DNA of 64,000 nucleotides, taken from positions 310,001-374,000 of the forward strand of contig JAXLQL010000005.1 of the NCBI GenBank assembly GCA_046331625.1. Direction: 5' to 3'. The DNA is from JAXLQL01 sp046331625. Its GTDB lineage: Bacteria; Acidobacteriota; Terriglobia; Bryobacterales; Bryobacteraceae. This document shows, in pieces, positions 35,657-43,586 of the stretch (its first letter is position 1; every line of letters begins with the position of its first letter). Position numbers and translations under genes: made by a program. Below the pieces are notes generated by a model. It had not been told where the DNA came from, did not search any database, and was given only the letters and a program-made list of their open reading frames with translations.

Positions 35657-36325
35657 CTAGTTACTCGGCGCTTCGAACGTCTCCGAAGCCGCAGCGGCGG
35701 TGGCAGCCATTTGCCGCTGCCGTTTTCTTTCGAGCACCAATAGTTCGCGGCGCCGGCGCAACTTGATCCGGTCATCCACCTTGCGCCAAAACTTGGCAAA
35801 GTAGAACACGGCCGAGAGCACACTGAAGAAAACGACGATCCACATCCACATCATGGCCGTGCTTTTGAGACTCGGGTAGCGCGGCGACAACAGCAGCAGA
35901 GAAACGGCCACCACTTGCGAGAGCATTTTCGTCTTGCCGAGGTCGCTGGCTTTGATGGTGTAGCCGGCGGAAGCGGCGATGCTGCGCAGCCCACTGACGG
36001 CGAACTCACGGCCGATGATAAAAATCGCCATCCAGCCGGGCAGCAGTTGCACCTGCACCAGCGAGATCAGCGCCGCCGAGATCAGTAGCTTGTCGGCGAT
36101 CGGGTCAAGCAGGGTTCCCACCGTGGTGATCTGCTGCCACCGCCGGGCGAGATATCCGTCTAACAGGTCAGTAGCGGCCGCGGCGAGAAAGATCGCCAAG
36201 GCCAGCAGTTCGTTGGTGAGGATCAGGCCGTGGAACTCGAATGAGACGCTCTCCTGCACCAGCGCCGCTACCAGAAGCGGCACGAAAAAGATGCGAAGTA
36301 GCGTCAGCGAATTGGGAATGTTCAT
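35657..36325 (-). CDS. pgsA: CDP-diacylglycerol-glycerol-3-phosphate 3-phosphatidyltransferase
   Basis: 222 residues, starting MNIPNSLTLLRIFFVPLLV. The CDP-alcohol transferase signature is complete: DLLDGYLARRWQQITTVGTL followed by LDPIADKLL, with the Asp metal ligands. GREFAVSGLRSIAASAGY is the typical later motif. About five or six membrane helices precede a basic, Ala-rich tail. It makes phosphatidylglycerol phosphate. It lies 56 bp upstream of nothing leftward but the HopA1-like gene on the same strand. Confidence 0.93.
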   Translation of the reverse strand: MNIPNSLTLLRIFFVPLLVAALVQESVSFEFHGLILTNELLALAIFLAAAATDLLDGYLARRWQQITTVGTLLDPIADKLLISAALISLVQVQLLPGWMAIFIIGREFAVSGLRSIAASAGYTIKASDLGKTKMLSQVVAVSLLLLSPRYPSLKSTAMMWMWIVVFFSVLSAVFYFAKFWRKVDDRIKLRRRRELLVLERKRQRQMAATAAAASETFEAPSN

Positions 36326-36384
36326 CCCGGCTTTCACAACTATACCAGCAAGCGGGACGCGGAGTCAGATCCCGGCGATCCGCT

Positions 36385-37713
36385 TCAACAGGCGGCTAGC
36401 TCTTCCACCTTGGCGTGACCGCGCCCCATGCCCCGATAACGGAACCCGAGTTGCGCCATCCGGCCCGGTTCATAGAGATTGCGCCCGTCGACGAAGTTGG
36501 CTTGCCGCATGATTTGCCTCACGCGCGCCATGTCCAACTGCTTGAACTCGTTCCACTCCGTGCAAAGCACCAGCGCGTCGGCGCCCTCGGCCGTTCGATA
36601 CGCATCGGCGCAGGTCTCGAGTTGCGGCATCATCCGCGCAGCCACTGGCATCGCCACTGGATCGTACCCACGCGCCACGCCGCCAGCGGTGTGCACGGCT
36701 CGCGCGATCTCGAGCGCCGGCGCATCCCGCATGTCGTCAGTGTTCGGCTTGAACGCGAGCCCCAGCAACCCCACCACCTTGCCGTGAAACGATCCGCCGA
36801 GCATCTCACGCAGCTTGATCACCACCTGGTGCCGCTGGTGCTTGTTGATGTCCATCACCGTTTGCAACAGTTGCGGATGCCGCCCCTGTACGCTTGCCAT
36901 GTAGGCAAGCGCCTTCACGTCCTTGGGAAAGCATGACCCGCCATAGCCGAGCCCCGCGTCGAGAAACGCACGGCCGATCCGCGTATCGTAGCCCATGCCC
37001 GCGGCCACTTCTTTCACGTCGGCGCCGAGCGCCTCGCAGATGTTCGCGATTTCGTTGATGAACGATATCTTGGTGGCCAGAAACGCGTTCGACGCGTACT
37101 TGATCATCTCCGCCGTGCGCAAGTCCGTGACTACGATCGGAGCCCGCAGCGAGAGATGCAGGTCAGCCACCTTGTGCGCCGCGTCACGATCCAGCGAGCC
37201 GAGCACGATCCGCGTGGGATTCAAGAAATCTTGAATCGCCGAGCCCTCGCGCAGGAACTCCGGGCACGAGACCACGCTGAACGGCACCGCGCGCGTCTGC
37301 TTGCCGCGGATGATGTCGGCCACCCAGTCACCGGTACCGACTGGAACCGTCGACTTGTTGACGATCACCAGCGGACCAGTCATGTGCTCGGCGATCGCCT
37401 CGGCGGCCAATCGCACATAGCGCAGATCCGCTTCGCCGTCCACACCCTCTGGCGTGCCCACTGCGATGAAAGCGAAGTCCGCGCCCGCGAGCGCTTTCTC
37501 GTACGAGGTAGTGAAGCCGAGCCGGCTGGCGGCGACATTGCGCCGCACCACCTCCTCGAGCCCCGGTTCGTAGATGGGAAGCACTCCCCTCTCGAGCCCT
37601 TCGATACGATCTTCGTTGATGTCTAGGACGGTTACCTTGTTCCCGAGGTCGGCGAAGCAAGTACCGGTCACCAGGCCCACATAGCCCGCGCCGATGACAC
37701 AAATGCTCTTCAA
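36385..37713 (-). CDS. ugd: UDP-glucose 6-dehydrogenase
   Basis: 442 residues. The NAD-binding motif CVIGAGYVGLVTGTCFADLG is at the start. LVIVNKSTVPVGTGDWV, the catalytic Cys loop GYGGSCFPKDVKALAYMA and GLAFKPNTDDMRDAPALEI are all present, so it should be active in making UDP-glucuronate for surface glycans. The frame is open far upstream, but that part antisenses the Nramp gene. The TTG at 37713, with GAGG six bases upstream, begins the conserved sequence. Confidence 0.93.
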   Translation of the reverse strand: MKSICVIGAGYVGLVTGTCFADLGNKVTVLDINEDRIEGLERGVLPIYEPGLEEVVRRNVAASRLGFTTSYEKALAGADFAFIAVGTPEGVDGEADLRYVRLAAEAIAEHMTGPLVIVNKSTVPVGTGDWVADIIRGKQTRAVPFSVVSCPEFLREGSAIQDFLNPTRIVLGSLDRDAAHKVADLHLSLRAPIVVTDLRTAEMIKYASNAFLATKISFINEIANICEALGADVKEVAAGMGYDTRIGRAFLDAGLGYGGSCFPKDVKALAYMASVQGRHPQLLQTVMDINKHQRHQVVIKLREMLGGSFHGKVVGLLGLAFKPNTDDMRDAPALEIARAVHTAGGVARGYDPVAMPVAARMMPQLETCADAYRTAEGADALVLCTEWNEFKQLDMARVRQIMRQANFVDGRNLYEPGRMAQLGFRYRGMGRGHAKVEELAAC

Positions 37714-37788
37714 TGCACCCTCAGCCCCCACTACGATATCACGCCTCCGCCCCACGCCTTTTCCGGCCGCATGATAGTCTAGTCCGAA

Positions 37789-39159
37789 GTGTCTGAACCG
37801 AAACAAAAAGACCTCTATTCGTTCGATCCGGCCGAGGTGCAGGAACCGCCTAGCGGCCTGTGGCCCACGCTGCGCCGGATCGGCCCCGGCCTGATCCTGT
37901 CGGCCTCGATCGTCGGCTCGGGCGAACTGGTGGCCACCACCACGCTCGGCGCCGAGGTCGGCTACGTCTGTTTGTGGATCATCGTGCTGAGTTGCTTCGT
38001 CAAGCCGGCCATTCAGGCCGAGATCGGCCGCTACAGCGTCTCCACTGGAGAAACCGGACTGGCCGGATTCAATCGCACACCGGGGCCGCGCTTGGGCGTC
38101 AACTGGATCGTCTGGGGCTGGGTGGCGATGATCTGCATGACGCGTTTTCAGATCGGCGCCATGTTCGGCGGCGTGGCCCAGGTGCTCAACCAGATGGTTC
38201 CGGCCGTACCCGTGAATCTGTGGGTGGTGGTGCTGCTCGGGTTCACCCTGGCGCTGCTGCTGGGCGGCGGCTACGAGCGGATCGAGGGCTTGGCCACCAT
38301 CAAGGTGGCTCTCTTCACCATGCTCACCTTCCTGAGCGCCCTGCTGCTGATGGGCCATCCGCAAGACTTTTCCTGGAACAAGGTGGCCGAGGGGTTCCAG
38401 TTTCACCTTCCACCCGACGGATTGTTCACCGCCGTGGCCGTATTTGGGATCACTGGCGTCGGCGCGGCGGAACTTTTCATGTATCCGTACTGGTGCGTGG
38501 AGAAGGGCTATGCCCGCTATGCCGGCAAGCGCGACGGATCGCAGGGTTGGCTGCGGAGGGTCACCGGCTGGATCCAGGTAATGCACGTGGACATTCTGGC
38601 CTCCATGGTGATCTACACCATAGCCACCGTGGCTTTCTACCTTCTCGGAGCCGGAATTCTCCACACCCGCGGCCTGCGGCCAGACGAGAAGAACAACATG
38701 ATCCCGGTGCTTTCCCACATGTATACCGATACTTTGGGAAGCTGGGCCCTGTACCTGTTCTACGCGGGAGCCATAGCTACCCTGTATGGCACCATTTTCG
38801 CGGCGACGGCGGCCGAATCCCGAGTGGCTGCGGACCTGTGCCGCCTGCTCGGCCGGTTCCAGACCACCGACTACGAGGCCAGGCTCCGGTACAGGAAACT
38901 TTTCGTTTGGGTACTGCTATGCGTTCCAGCAACCCTCTACTTGATCGTGGAATCGCCCGTCAGCATGGTCAAGGCCGGGGGCGTGGCGCAGGCCACGATG
39001 CTGCCGGTTATCTGTATTGGAACCTTATATTTAAGGTACAAGGAGCTCCCCCCGGAAGTGCGGCCCAAGGCCTGGATCACAGCGGCCATGTGGGTGGCCG
39101 CTCTGCTCACCATCGCTCTGATGGCCTACTACACTTTTTTGCTCATTTATAAAAAATAA
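37789..39159 (+). CDS. Nramp-related transporter lacking the canonical metal motifs
   Basis: 456 residues from GTG 37789, with 11-12 predicted membrane helices. The overall pattern is Nramp-like: GPGLILSASIVGSGELVATTTLGAEVGY in helix 1, VKPAIQAEIGRYSVSTGETG, and a long helix 6 region. The helix-1 DPGN motif is replaced by VGSGE and the helix-6 MPH motif by ELFMYPYWCVEKG, so the manganese/iron-binding residues are missing. It probably moves another ion or solute. It is followed by a promoter and a putative structured RNA, not by another gene. Confidence 0.8.
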   Translation: MSEPKQKDLYSFDPAEVQEPPSGLWPTLRRIGPGLILSASIVGSGELVATTTLGAEVGYVCLWIIVLSCFVKPAIQAEIGRYSVSTGETGLAGFNRTPGPRLGVNWIVWGWVAMICMTRFQIGAMFGGVAQVLNQMVPAVPVNLWVVVLLGFTLALLLGGGYERIEGLATIKVALFTMLTFLSALLLMGHPQDFSWNKVAEGFQFHLPPDGLFTAVAVFGITGVGAAELFMYPYWCVEKGYARYAGKRDGSQGWLRRVTGWIQVMHVDILASMVIYTIATVAFYLLGAGILHTRGLRPDEKNNMIPVLSHMYTDTLGSWALYLFYAGAIATLYGTIFAATAAESRVAADLCRLLGRFQTTDYEARLRYRKLFVWVLLCVPATLYLIVESPVSMVKAGGVAQATMLPVICIGTLYLRYKELPPEVRPKAWITAAMWVAALLTIALMAYYTFLLIYKK

Positions 39160-39162
39160 GCT

Positions 39163-39191
39163 TTGACTGTAGACGCACTCATTGGTAATGT
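39163..39191 (+). promoter_or_regulatory. Promoter upstream of putative structured RNA
   Basis: TTGACT (39163-39168), a 17-bp spacer and TAATGT (39186-39191) resemble a sigma-70-type promoter, only 4 bp after the transporter stop. A second -10-like TATAC lies at 39197-39201. The first hairpin of the downstream structure begins at 39202. Confidence 0.5.
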
Positions 39192-39197
39192 AATGCT

Positions 39198-39336
39198 ATA
39201 CACGTCTCAACAGACGTACTGGTTAAGTGGGCGATCCCTCCGAGTCGCTCACTCGACGGTTCACCATCCCGCGCCCGGGAGGGTGAACGAGCCGGTGGGT
39301 ATCTTCCTCCGAGTGCCTACCGGCTTTCCCCTTTTT
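39198..39336 (+). ncRNA. Putative structured small RNA (four hairpins)
   Basis: Successive hairpins: ACGTCT-CAAC-AGACGT (39202-39217); CGAGT-CGCTC-ACTCG (39241-39255); GTTCACC-A-TCCC-GCGCCC-GGGA-G-GGTGAAC (39259-39288); and AGCCGGT...ACCGGCT (39290-39325) followed by a T/C tract. With a promoter just upstream and a terminator-like end it looks like an independent RNA of about 140 nt. It matches none of 6S, SRP, tmRNA or RNase P as I know them. There are no in-frame stops in one plus frame (39163-39348), but the text is not protein-like. Confidence 0.45.
39290..39336 (+). terminator. Probable rho-independent terminator
   Basis: AGCCGGT (39290-39296) pairs with ACCGGCT (39319-39325), extended inside by GG/CC, and is followed by TTTCCCCTTTTT. 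It could end the structured RNA or the transporter transcript. Confidence 0.5.
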
Positions 39337-39752
39337 GGGGGTGTCTAGGAGCCGTTCCAGCGCCCCCGCTACCCTCCTGTAGCCAGATTGAAACATCCAG
39401 TTCCTTACCAGGGCTTAGGACCGAAGACCCGCCCGTAGTTGCCTCATCCGCCGGAAGATGCGGCGAGGCGATCCGCTCCGCCCCCTAGAACTCGCCGCGC
39501 CTGAGTCCTAATGGCTGCCCCTCCGAAACACGGCGGCATCCGCGCGAGGAAATCCGCCACGCTACGCCAAGCCCCTCGCGGGAGCAGTTCCGCCCGGCTC
39601 CCGATACGATGACCTCACCAAGGCCCGTACCGGACCCAGAATTCAGCCCCTCGGCGGCTGGTAGGCTCCACGGGATAGAAGGAATTCCTCGCGGAATTGA
39701 AGCCCGCTGTGCTCGTGGGGAAAGAAATAAAGTCCGATGTGCCGAGCCTGGA
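39337..39752. other. 416-bp non-coding stretch
   Basis: No credible gene on either strand. It holds one good inverted repeat, CGGGAGC (39579-39585) with GCTCCCG (39597-39603), and a Gly/Cys-poor, GC-rich sequence without a recognisable RNA. A GAGGAAA string at 39546 recalls RNase P RNA, but the surroundings do not fit. Confidence 0.4.
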
Positions 39753-41378
39753 TTACTGGCCGGCCTGCACGGCGCGGCCGGACTGTTCCCCTGCGGCCCG
39801 CACCCCTGCCTTCGCCCCAGCGCTTTCCGGATACTGCTCGAGTGCGGCACGAAAGGCGCGTTCGGCCACCTGCGGGCGGTTGTTGCGCAACGCGAACTGT
39901 CCCAGCACTTCGAGCACCGGCCGCGGATAGCTGGTGGGCTCAGTGTAGCGGAGCGCGCGCTCACGATCCGCCGCTTGTTGGAACGTGCGGATGCGCTGAT
40001 CGACATTCGTGCCGAGATGGCCCTGGAGTTCCAGCCACGCGACATCGAGCGGAGGCGAGGTCTGCTTCACCTGCGCCTTGAAGTCCACCAAGGCTCGCTT
40101 CATCTTGCGCGCTTCCTCATTCGCCTGGGCGCTATTTCCCTTCCCCAGTTGCGCCAGCGCCGACGCCCAGTGCCGCCAGGCGCGCTCGCGCGGCTTCTCC
40201 ACCACCGGCAGCGTCTTGCCGTCGAGAATGAGGTCCCACTTCTCGTGCTGCACCAGCACCCGCAGCAGCGCGAACCAGCCCTGGCGATACGCTGTGCGGA
40301 AGTTGTCGATCTGCTTGGCCTCACGCGGCGTCTCCTTGTAGGCGAGCAGGCTCTTGGCCGCTTCGAAGGCCTTGTCGAAATCGCCCCGGAAGCTATATGA
40401 CGAGGCTAGGAAATGCACGTTGTGGCCGTGATGGCCGTTGCCGCCGAGCGAATCCTGCTTCATCCAATACACCTCGTTCGAGGCTGCGTCGCCGAACGAC
40501 TTCACGGCCTCGTCCCACTTGCCGGTCTGCGCGTAGATGTGGCCGGGCATGTGGAGCCCGTGCGGAATGTTCGAGGCCAGTTCGCCGTAGCGCTTGCAAC
40601 TGGGCCATGCGTCTTTGGCGAACGTGGAGCCTTCCCAGCCGTGAATTACGTAGTGATGAGCTCCGGGGTGCTCGGGCGATTCCACAACCAGCTTCTTCAA
40701 GATCTCGACCGCCTCCATCGTGCCCAACCTCGGCTTGTGCGAGGGAAGCTCGAAACCGCTCATGATCTGGAGCGCCAGGTATGACCGCGCTTCCACTTCA
40801 CCGGGGTGCTTGGCGAGCAGCGCGCGAAGCGCCTTCACGTAGGCGGCATTGGGATTGCGTAGCGAGAGATCGCGGCGGGCAGCGGCCGATGCGATGTAGA
40901 GCTTCTCGAGATCCGTGGCCTTGCCCCCCGACTTCGCGAGTTCTTGCGCCTTCAGCGCGGCTGCGATGGCGCGAGCCTCCCCGCCTGCGGGTTTACCCGT
41001 CCGTTTGCGCAGCTTCGGCGGAGCTCCATTCACGAAGTCGAGTTGAAACCCGGGGCGATAGTCTCCCGCGGCCACCATCGCGATTCCCCAATGCGGCATG
41101 GGGGCGGTGGGGTCGAGTTGGGCGGCCTGGAGGAAGCTCCGTTCCGCCTCGCGCGCCCAGAAGGAATGCATCTGCGCTACGCCCTGGTTGAAAAAGGCCT
41201 GGGCTTCCGCGCTTGACGTGGTGATCTTGAAGTCGATCTTTCCCTGCCCTTCGAGGAGCTTTGCCGGTAGCGGCGGAGGCACGCTGCCCGGAGGCGGCGC
41301 ACAGGCATCGGCGGCCTTGTTCGGCTGCTGCGCTGCCAGGGCGCAAATGCTGCTGAGGGCCAGAAGGAATCGCTTCAT
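39753..41378 (-). CDS. Secreted TPR-repeat protein
   Basis: 541 residues with a signal peptide (MKRFLLALSSICALAAQ). Tetratricopeptide-like units are clear: AQAFFNQGVAQMHSFWAREAERSFLQAAQLDPTAPMPHWGIAM, ALLAKHPGEVEARSYLALQ, and AERAFRAALEQYPESAGAKAG at the end. The middle has His-rich HHYVIHGWEGS, HMPGHIYAQTGKWDEAVKSF and NGHHGHNVHFLASSY, a pattern common to a group of acidobacterial hypothetical proteins. It may bind a metal; no enzyme is recognised. It is the last gene of the MEMO operon, 47 bp after the membrane protein gene. Confidence 0.85.
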   Translation of the reverse strand: MKRFLLALSSICALAAQQPNKAADACAPPPGSVPPPLPAKLLEGQGKIDFKITTSSAEAQAFFNQGVAQMHSFWAREAERSFLQAAQLDPTAPMPHWGIAMVAAGDYRPGFQLDFVNGAPPKLRKRTGKPAGGEARAIAAALKAQELAKSGGKATDLEKLYIASAAARRDLSLRNPNAAYVKALRALLAKHPGEVEARSYLALQIMSGFELPSHKPRLGTMEAVEILKKLVVESPEHPGAHHYVIHGWEGSTFAKDAWPSCKRYGELASNIPHGLHMPGHIYAQTGKWDEAVKSFGDAASNEVYWMKQDSLGGNGHHGHNVHFLASSYSFRGDFDKAFEAAKSLLAYKETPREAKQIDNFRTAYRQGWFALLRVLVQHEKWDLILDGKTLPVVEKPRERAWRHWASALAQLGKGNSAQANEEARKMKRALVDFKAQVKQTSPPLDVAWLELQGHLGTNVDQRIRTFQQAADRERALRYTEPTSYPRPVLEVLGQFALRNNRPQVAERAFRAALEQYPESAGAKAGVRAAGEQSGRAVQAGQ

Positions 41379-41425
41379 AGTTCACACTCCTGTTCGGGGA
41401 CGGTCTCCCCTCTTGGGCAAGTGTA

Positions 41426-41869
41426 TCAACCTCGAGGCGGTGGCTCCGGCGCCATTGCAGGCAGTGGCGGCGGGGTTCGGCGAAGCTTGTGATACTTCCA
41501 GCATGCCCTGACGGAGGAGATGAACGCCGCCGTGGCCAAGACGCCGACCACGTTCACGTTCTTCATGGCGATTCGTTCCCCAGCGTACAGGATCAACAAC
41601 AACACGGCGCAGACTCGCGACATGCGCGAAATCCCGTAGCCGAGGCCGATGACCAGCAAACCCTCGATAACGATTCCGGCTTGCTCGGCGAGGAGTTTCG
41701 TCATCGCGAATGACAACACCATGGTGAGAACGCCGATAGCATAGGCGAACTTCGAGCCTGCGTTGGCGGCCGCAATGCAGTCTTCCTTGTTCGCGAGTTC
41801 CGGCCAGAGGAGCCTCCGCCACCAGGGTTCGGACTGGATTTCTCTTCCGGAGAGGTTCAGGGTTTCCAT
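41426..41869 (-). CDS. Hypothetical membrane protein
   Basis: 147 residues. Three or four hydrophobic helices (about 37-55, 62-80, 85-98 and 105-120: YAIGVLTMVLSFAM, GIVIEGLLVIGLGYGI, VCAVLLLILYAG, VVGVLATAAFISS). The N-terminal WWRRLLWPELANKEDCI is cytoplasmic-looking and the tail Pro-rich. It follows the SCO gene by 17 bp. No function recognised. Confidence 0.7.
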   Translation of the reverse strand: METLNLSGREIQSEPWWRRLLWPELANKEDCIAAANAGSKFAYAIGVLTMVLSFAMTKLLAEQAGIVIEGLLVIGLGYGISRMSRVCAVLLLILYAGERIAMKNVNVVGVLATAAFISSVRACWKYHKLRRTPPPLPAMAPEPPPRG

Positions 41870-41886
41870 GGTGAGATTCTACTCGG

Positions 41887-42687
41887 TCAGCGGAGCGAGT
41901 GGCGCACCAGATCCGCGAGTTGCTCGAACCGGAACGAAGAACCGTCCACCACCGCTCGGAGCCGCCCGTCCGCGTCGATGACCGCAGTCCGCGACGTATG
42001 CACGATCACGCCTTCCTCGGGCCAGTGAATCAGTCCGAACTTGCGCGCCACCTGAGCCGTGTCCCCGGTCAGCATCCGCCATCCGGGATAGCGCGCGCCC
42101 GATTGCCTCGCATACCGTTGCAGCACTTCGGGTGAATCGTACGTTGGGTCGAGCGAGATGGAAAGCAGCGTGAGCCGGTCTGGGATGCCGGCCGCGAACC
42201 GCCGCTGGAGGCTCGCGAATGACGCCGCCAGCCGCGGGCACACCTCCGGCAGCGGACACCGCGTGTAGAGAAAATTGACCAGCACCACGCGCCCGCGGAA
42301 CTGGCTGAGGCGCACGGGCTGCGACTGTTGATCGGTCAAGGCAAAGTCCGGAACCGGGTCGCCGATGGCCGTCCGCTCCGATGGCAGCGGCAGACGCATA
42401 TCGTCGATCTGAGCGGCGGCAGCATCGGCAACGCGGAACTTCGACACGCGGCTGTGCCCACGGGCGATACGCAGATCGAACGACACGGCAGCTCCCGGCG
42501 CGGGCATCGGAGCTCCCGATGGAACCGCGAACGGCATCGCCATCGCCGGCATCACGCCGGGGATCGCCCGGTGCGACACCACCATCTCGCGCTTCTCCGG
42601 CCGTGCCTCGAGCACCAGCCCCTCAATGCGATAGCGGCGGCCGCAACCGCACACGGCTACCGCTGCGAACACCAACCAGAGGCGCAT
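41887..42687 (-). CDS. SCO1/SenC protein with N-terminal CusF-like copper-binding domain
   Basis: 266 residues with a short N-terminal export signal. Residues about 20-95 resemble CusF/copper-binding domains (EGLVLEARPEKREMVVSHRAIPGVMPAMAMPF, with His and Met ligands). Residues about 108-266 are a thioredoxin-like SCO domain (IGDPVPDFALTDQQSQPVRLSQFRGRVVLVNFLYTRC, LTLLSISLDPTYDSPEVL). The metal Cys pair is spaced CX5C (CPLPEVC) rather than CX3C, and the later His is in GVIVHTSRTAVID. It probably loads copper into cytochrome oxidase. The ATG overlaps the FkbM stop (ATGA). Confidence 0.85.
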   Translation of the reverse strand: MRLWLVFAAVAVCGCGRRYRIEGLVLEARPEKREMVVSHRAIPGVMPAMAMPFAVPSGAPMPAPGAAVSFDLRIARGHSRVSKFRVADAAAAQIDDMRLPLPSERTAIGDPVPDFALTDQQSQPVRLSQFRGRVVLVNFLYTRCPLPEVCPRLAASFASLQRRFAAGIPDRLTLLSISLDPTYDSPEVLQRYARQSGARYPGWRMLTGDTAQVARKFGLIHWPEEGVIVHTSRTAVIDADGRLRAVVDGSSFRFEQLADLVRHSLR

Positions 42688-43586
42688 CAGTAGAAGTACA
42701 AGATGTCGGGTCGCATACCAAACCGAATCTCGGCACAAGGACCGCAGATCATCCGGTAATCGGCCACGGCTTCGCGCACCGCCTTGGGAACTTCCACCGG
42801 GTGATCCGCCTGATGGTAAGACGAGAGCGCCATGCGCGGGCGGAACTTGGCGATGGTCGCCCGGCCCCCCTGCAGCGCGCGCACCTCGGCGCCTTCGATA
42901 TCCATCTTGACGAAATCCACGCGCGCGAGCCCGAGTTCGGCCACCAGCTTGTCGATCGTCGTGAGCGGTAGCTTCTGCTCGCCGTGCGAACCCTCGCGGT
43001 CGATGACAAACGAATCGGCCGCCGAGTTGTGCGGATCGACGTGCAGCGTGAGCGTGTCGTCTTTGTCCCAGACTCCCTTCGGGTAGACGATCACGCGGCC
43101 GGCGGCGATCTCAGCAGCGAAATTGCGGCGCAGGCACTCGATGTTTTCTGGCGCCGGTTCGATCGCGATCACCTTGGCGGCTCCTTGATCGAGCGCGACG
43201 CGCGTGTAAACTCCGATATTGGCGCCACAGTCGAGCACCACGTCGCCTGGCTTGATCTTCACGTGGTCATGATCGGTGTAGATCTCCATCTCCTGCTCGG
43301 CGAGATTGAACGGCAGCACGAAGTGGCTGCCTTTCGGGATCCAGTAGCGGCCCTTGGGAGTCTGCCAGGATTCGTATCCGGCCGGATCTGTTTCGAGGCG
43401 CTTGCTCGAGCCGAGGATCCGGTCTTTGATGGCGATGCGGCGTTCGATATCCGCCGGAGCCTCGAGCGCGCGGTCAAGCGTACAGCCCAAGGCATGGCCG
43501 CTCCAGACTTTGGCTCGAATGCGCGCCGGGGCCCAAAACCAAGTCACGCCGGCCACCAGTGCCAGCAACAAGAGGATTCTCTTCAT
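42687..43586 (-). CDS. FkbM-family methyltransferase, membrane-anchored
   Basis: 299 residues. MKRILLLLALVAGVTWFWAP is a membrane anchor or signal. The SAM motif GDVVLDCGANIGVYTRVALD, VIAIEPAPENIECLRRNF and VDFVKMDIEGAEVRALQGG are typical of FkbM. These methylate O-groups of sugars or small molecules; the acceptor is unknown. The ATG overlaps the MEMO gene stop and its own stop overlaps the SCO start, so the three are translationally coupled. Confidence 0.88.
   Translation of the reverse strand: MKRILLLLALVAGVTWFWAPARIRAKVWSGHALGCTLDRALEAPADIERRIAIKDRILGSSKRLETDPAGYESWQTPKGRYWIPKGSHFVLPFNLAEQEMEIYTDHDHVKIKPGDVVLDCGANIGVYTRVALDQGAAKVIAIEPAPENIECLRRNFAAEIAAGRVIVYPKGVWDKDDTLTLHVDPHNSAADSFVIDREGSHGEQKLPLTTIDKLVAELGLARVDFVKMDIEGAEVRALQGGRATIAKFRPRMALSSYHQADHPVEVPKAVREAVADYRMICGPCAEIRFGMRPDILYFY

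Noticed and set aside
37714..38718. Upstream extension of the ugd frame
   Set aside because: It reads antisense through the Nramp-like gene; the conserved start of UGD is at 37713.
39543..39600. GAGGAAATCCG string resembling RNase P RNA
   Set aside because: The rest of the conserved RNase P core is absent on either strand.
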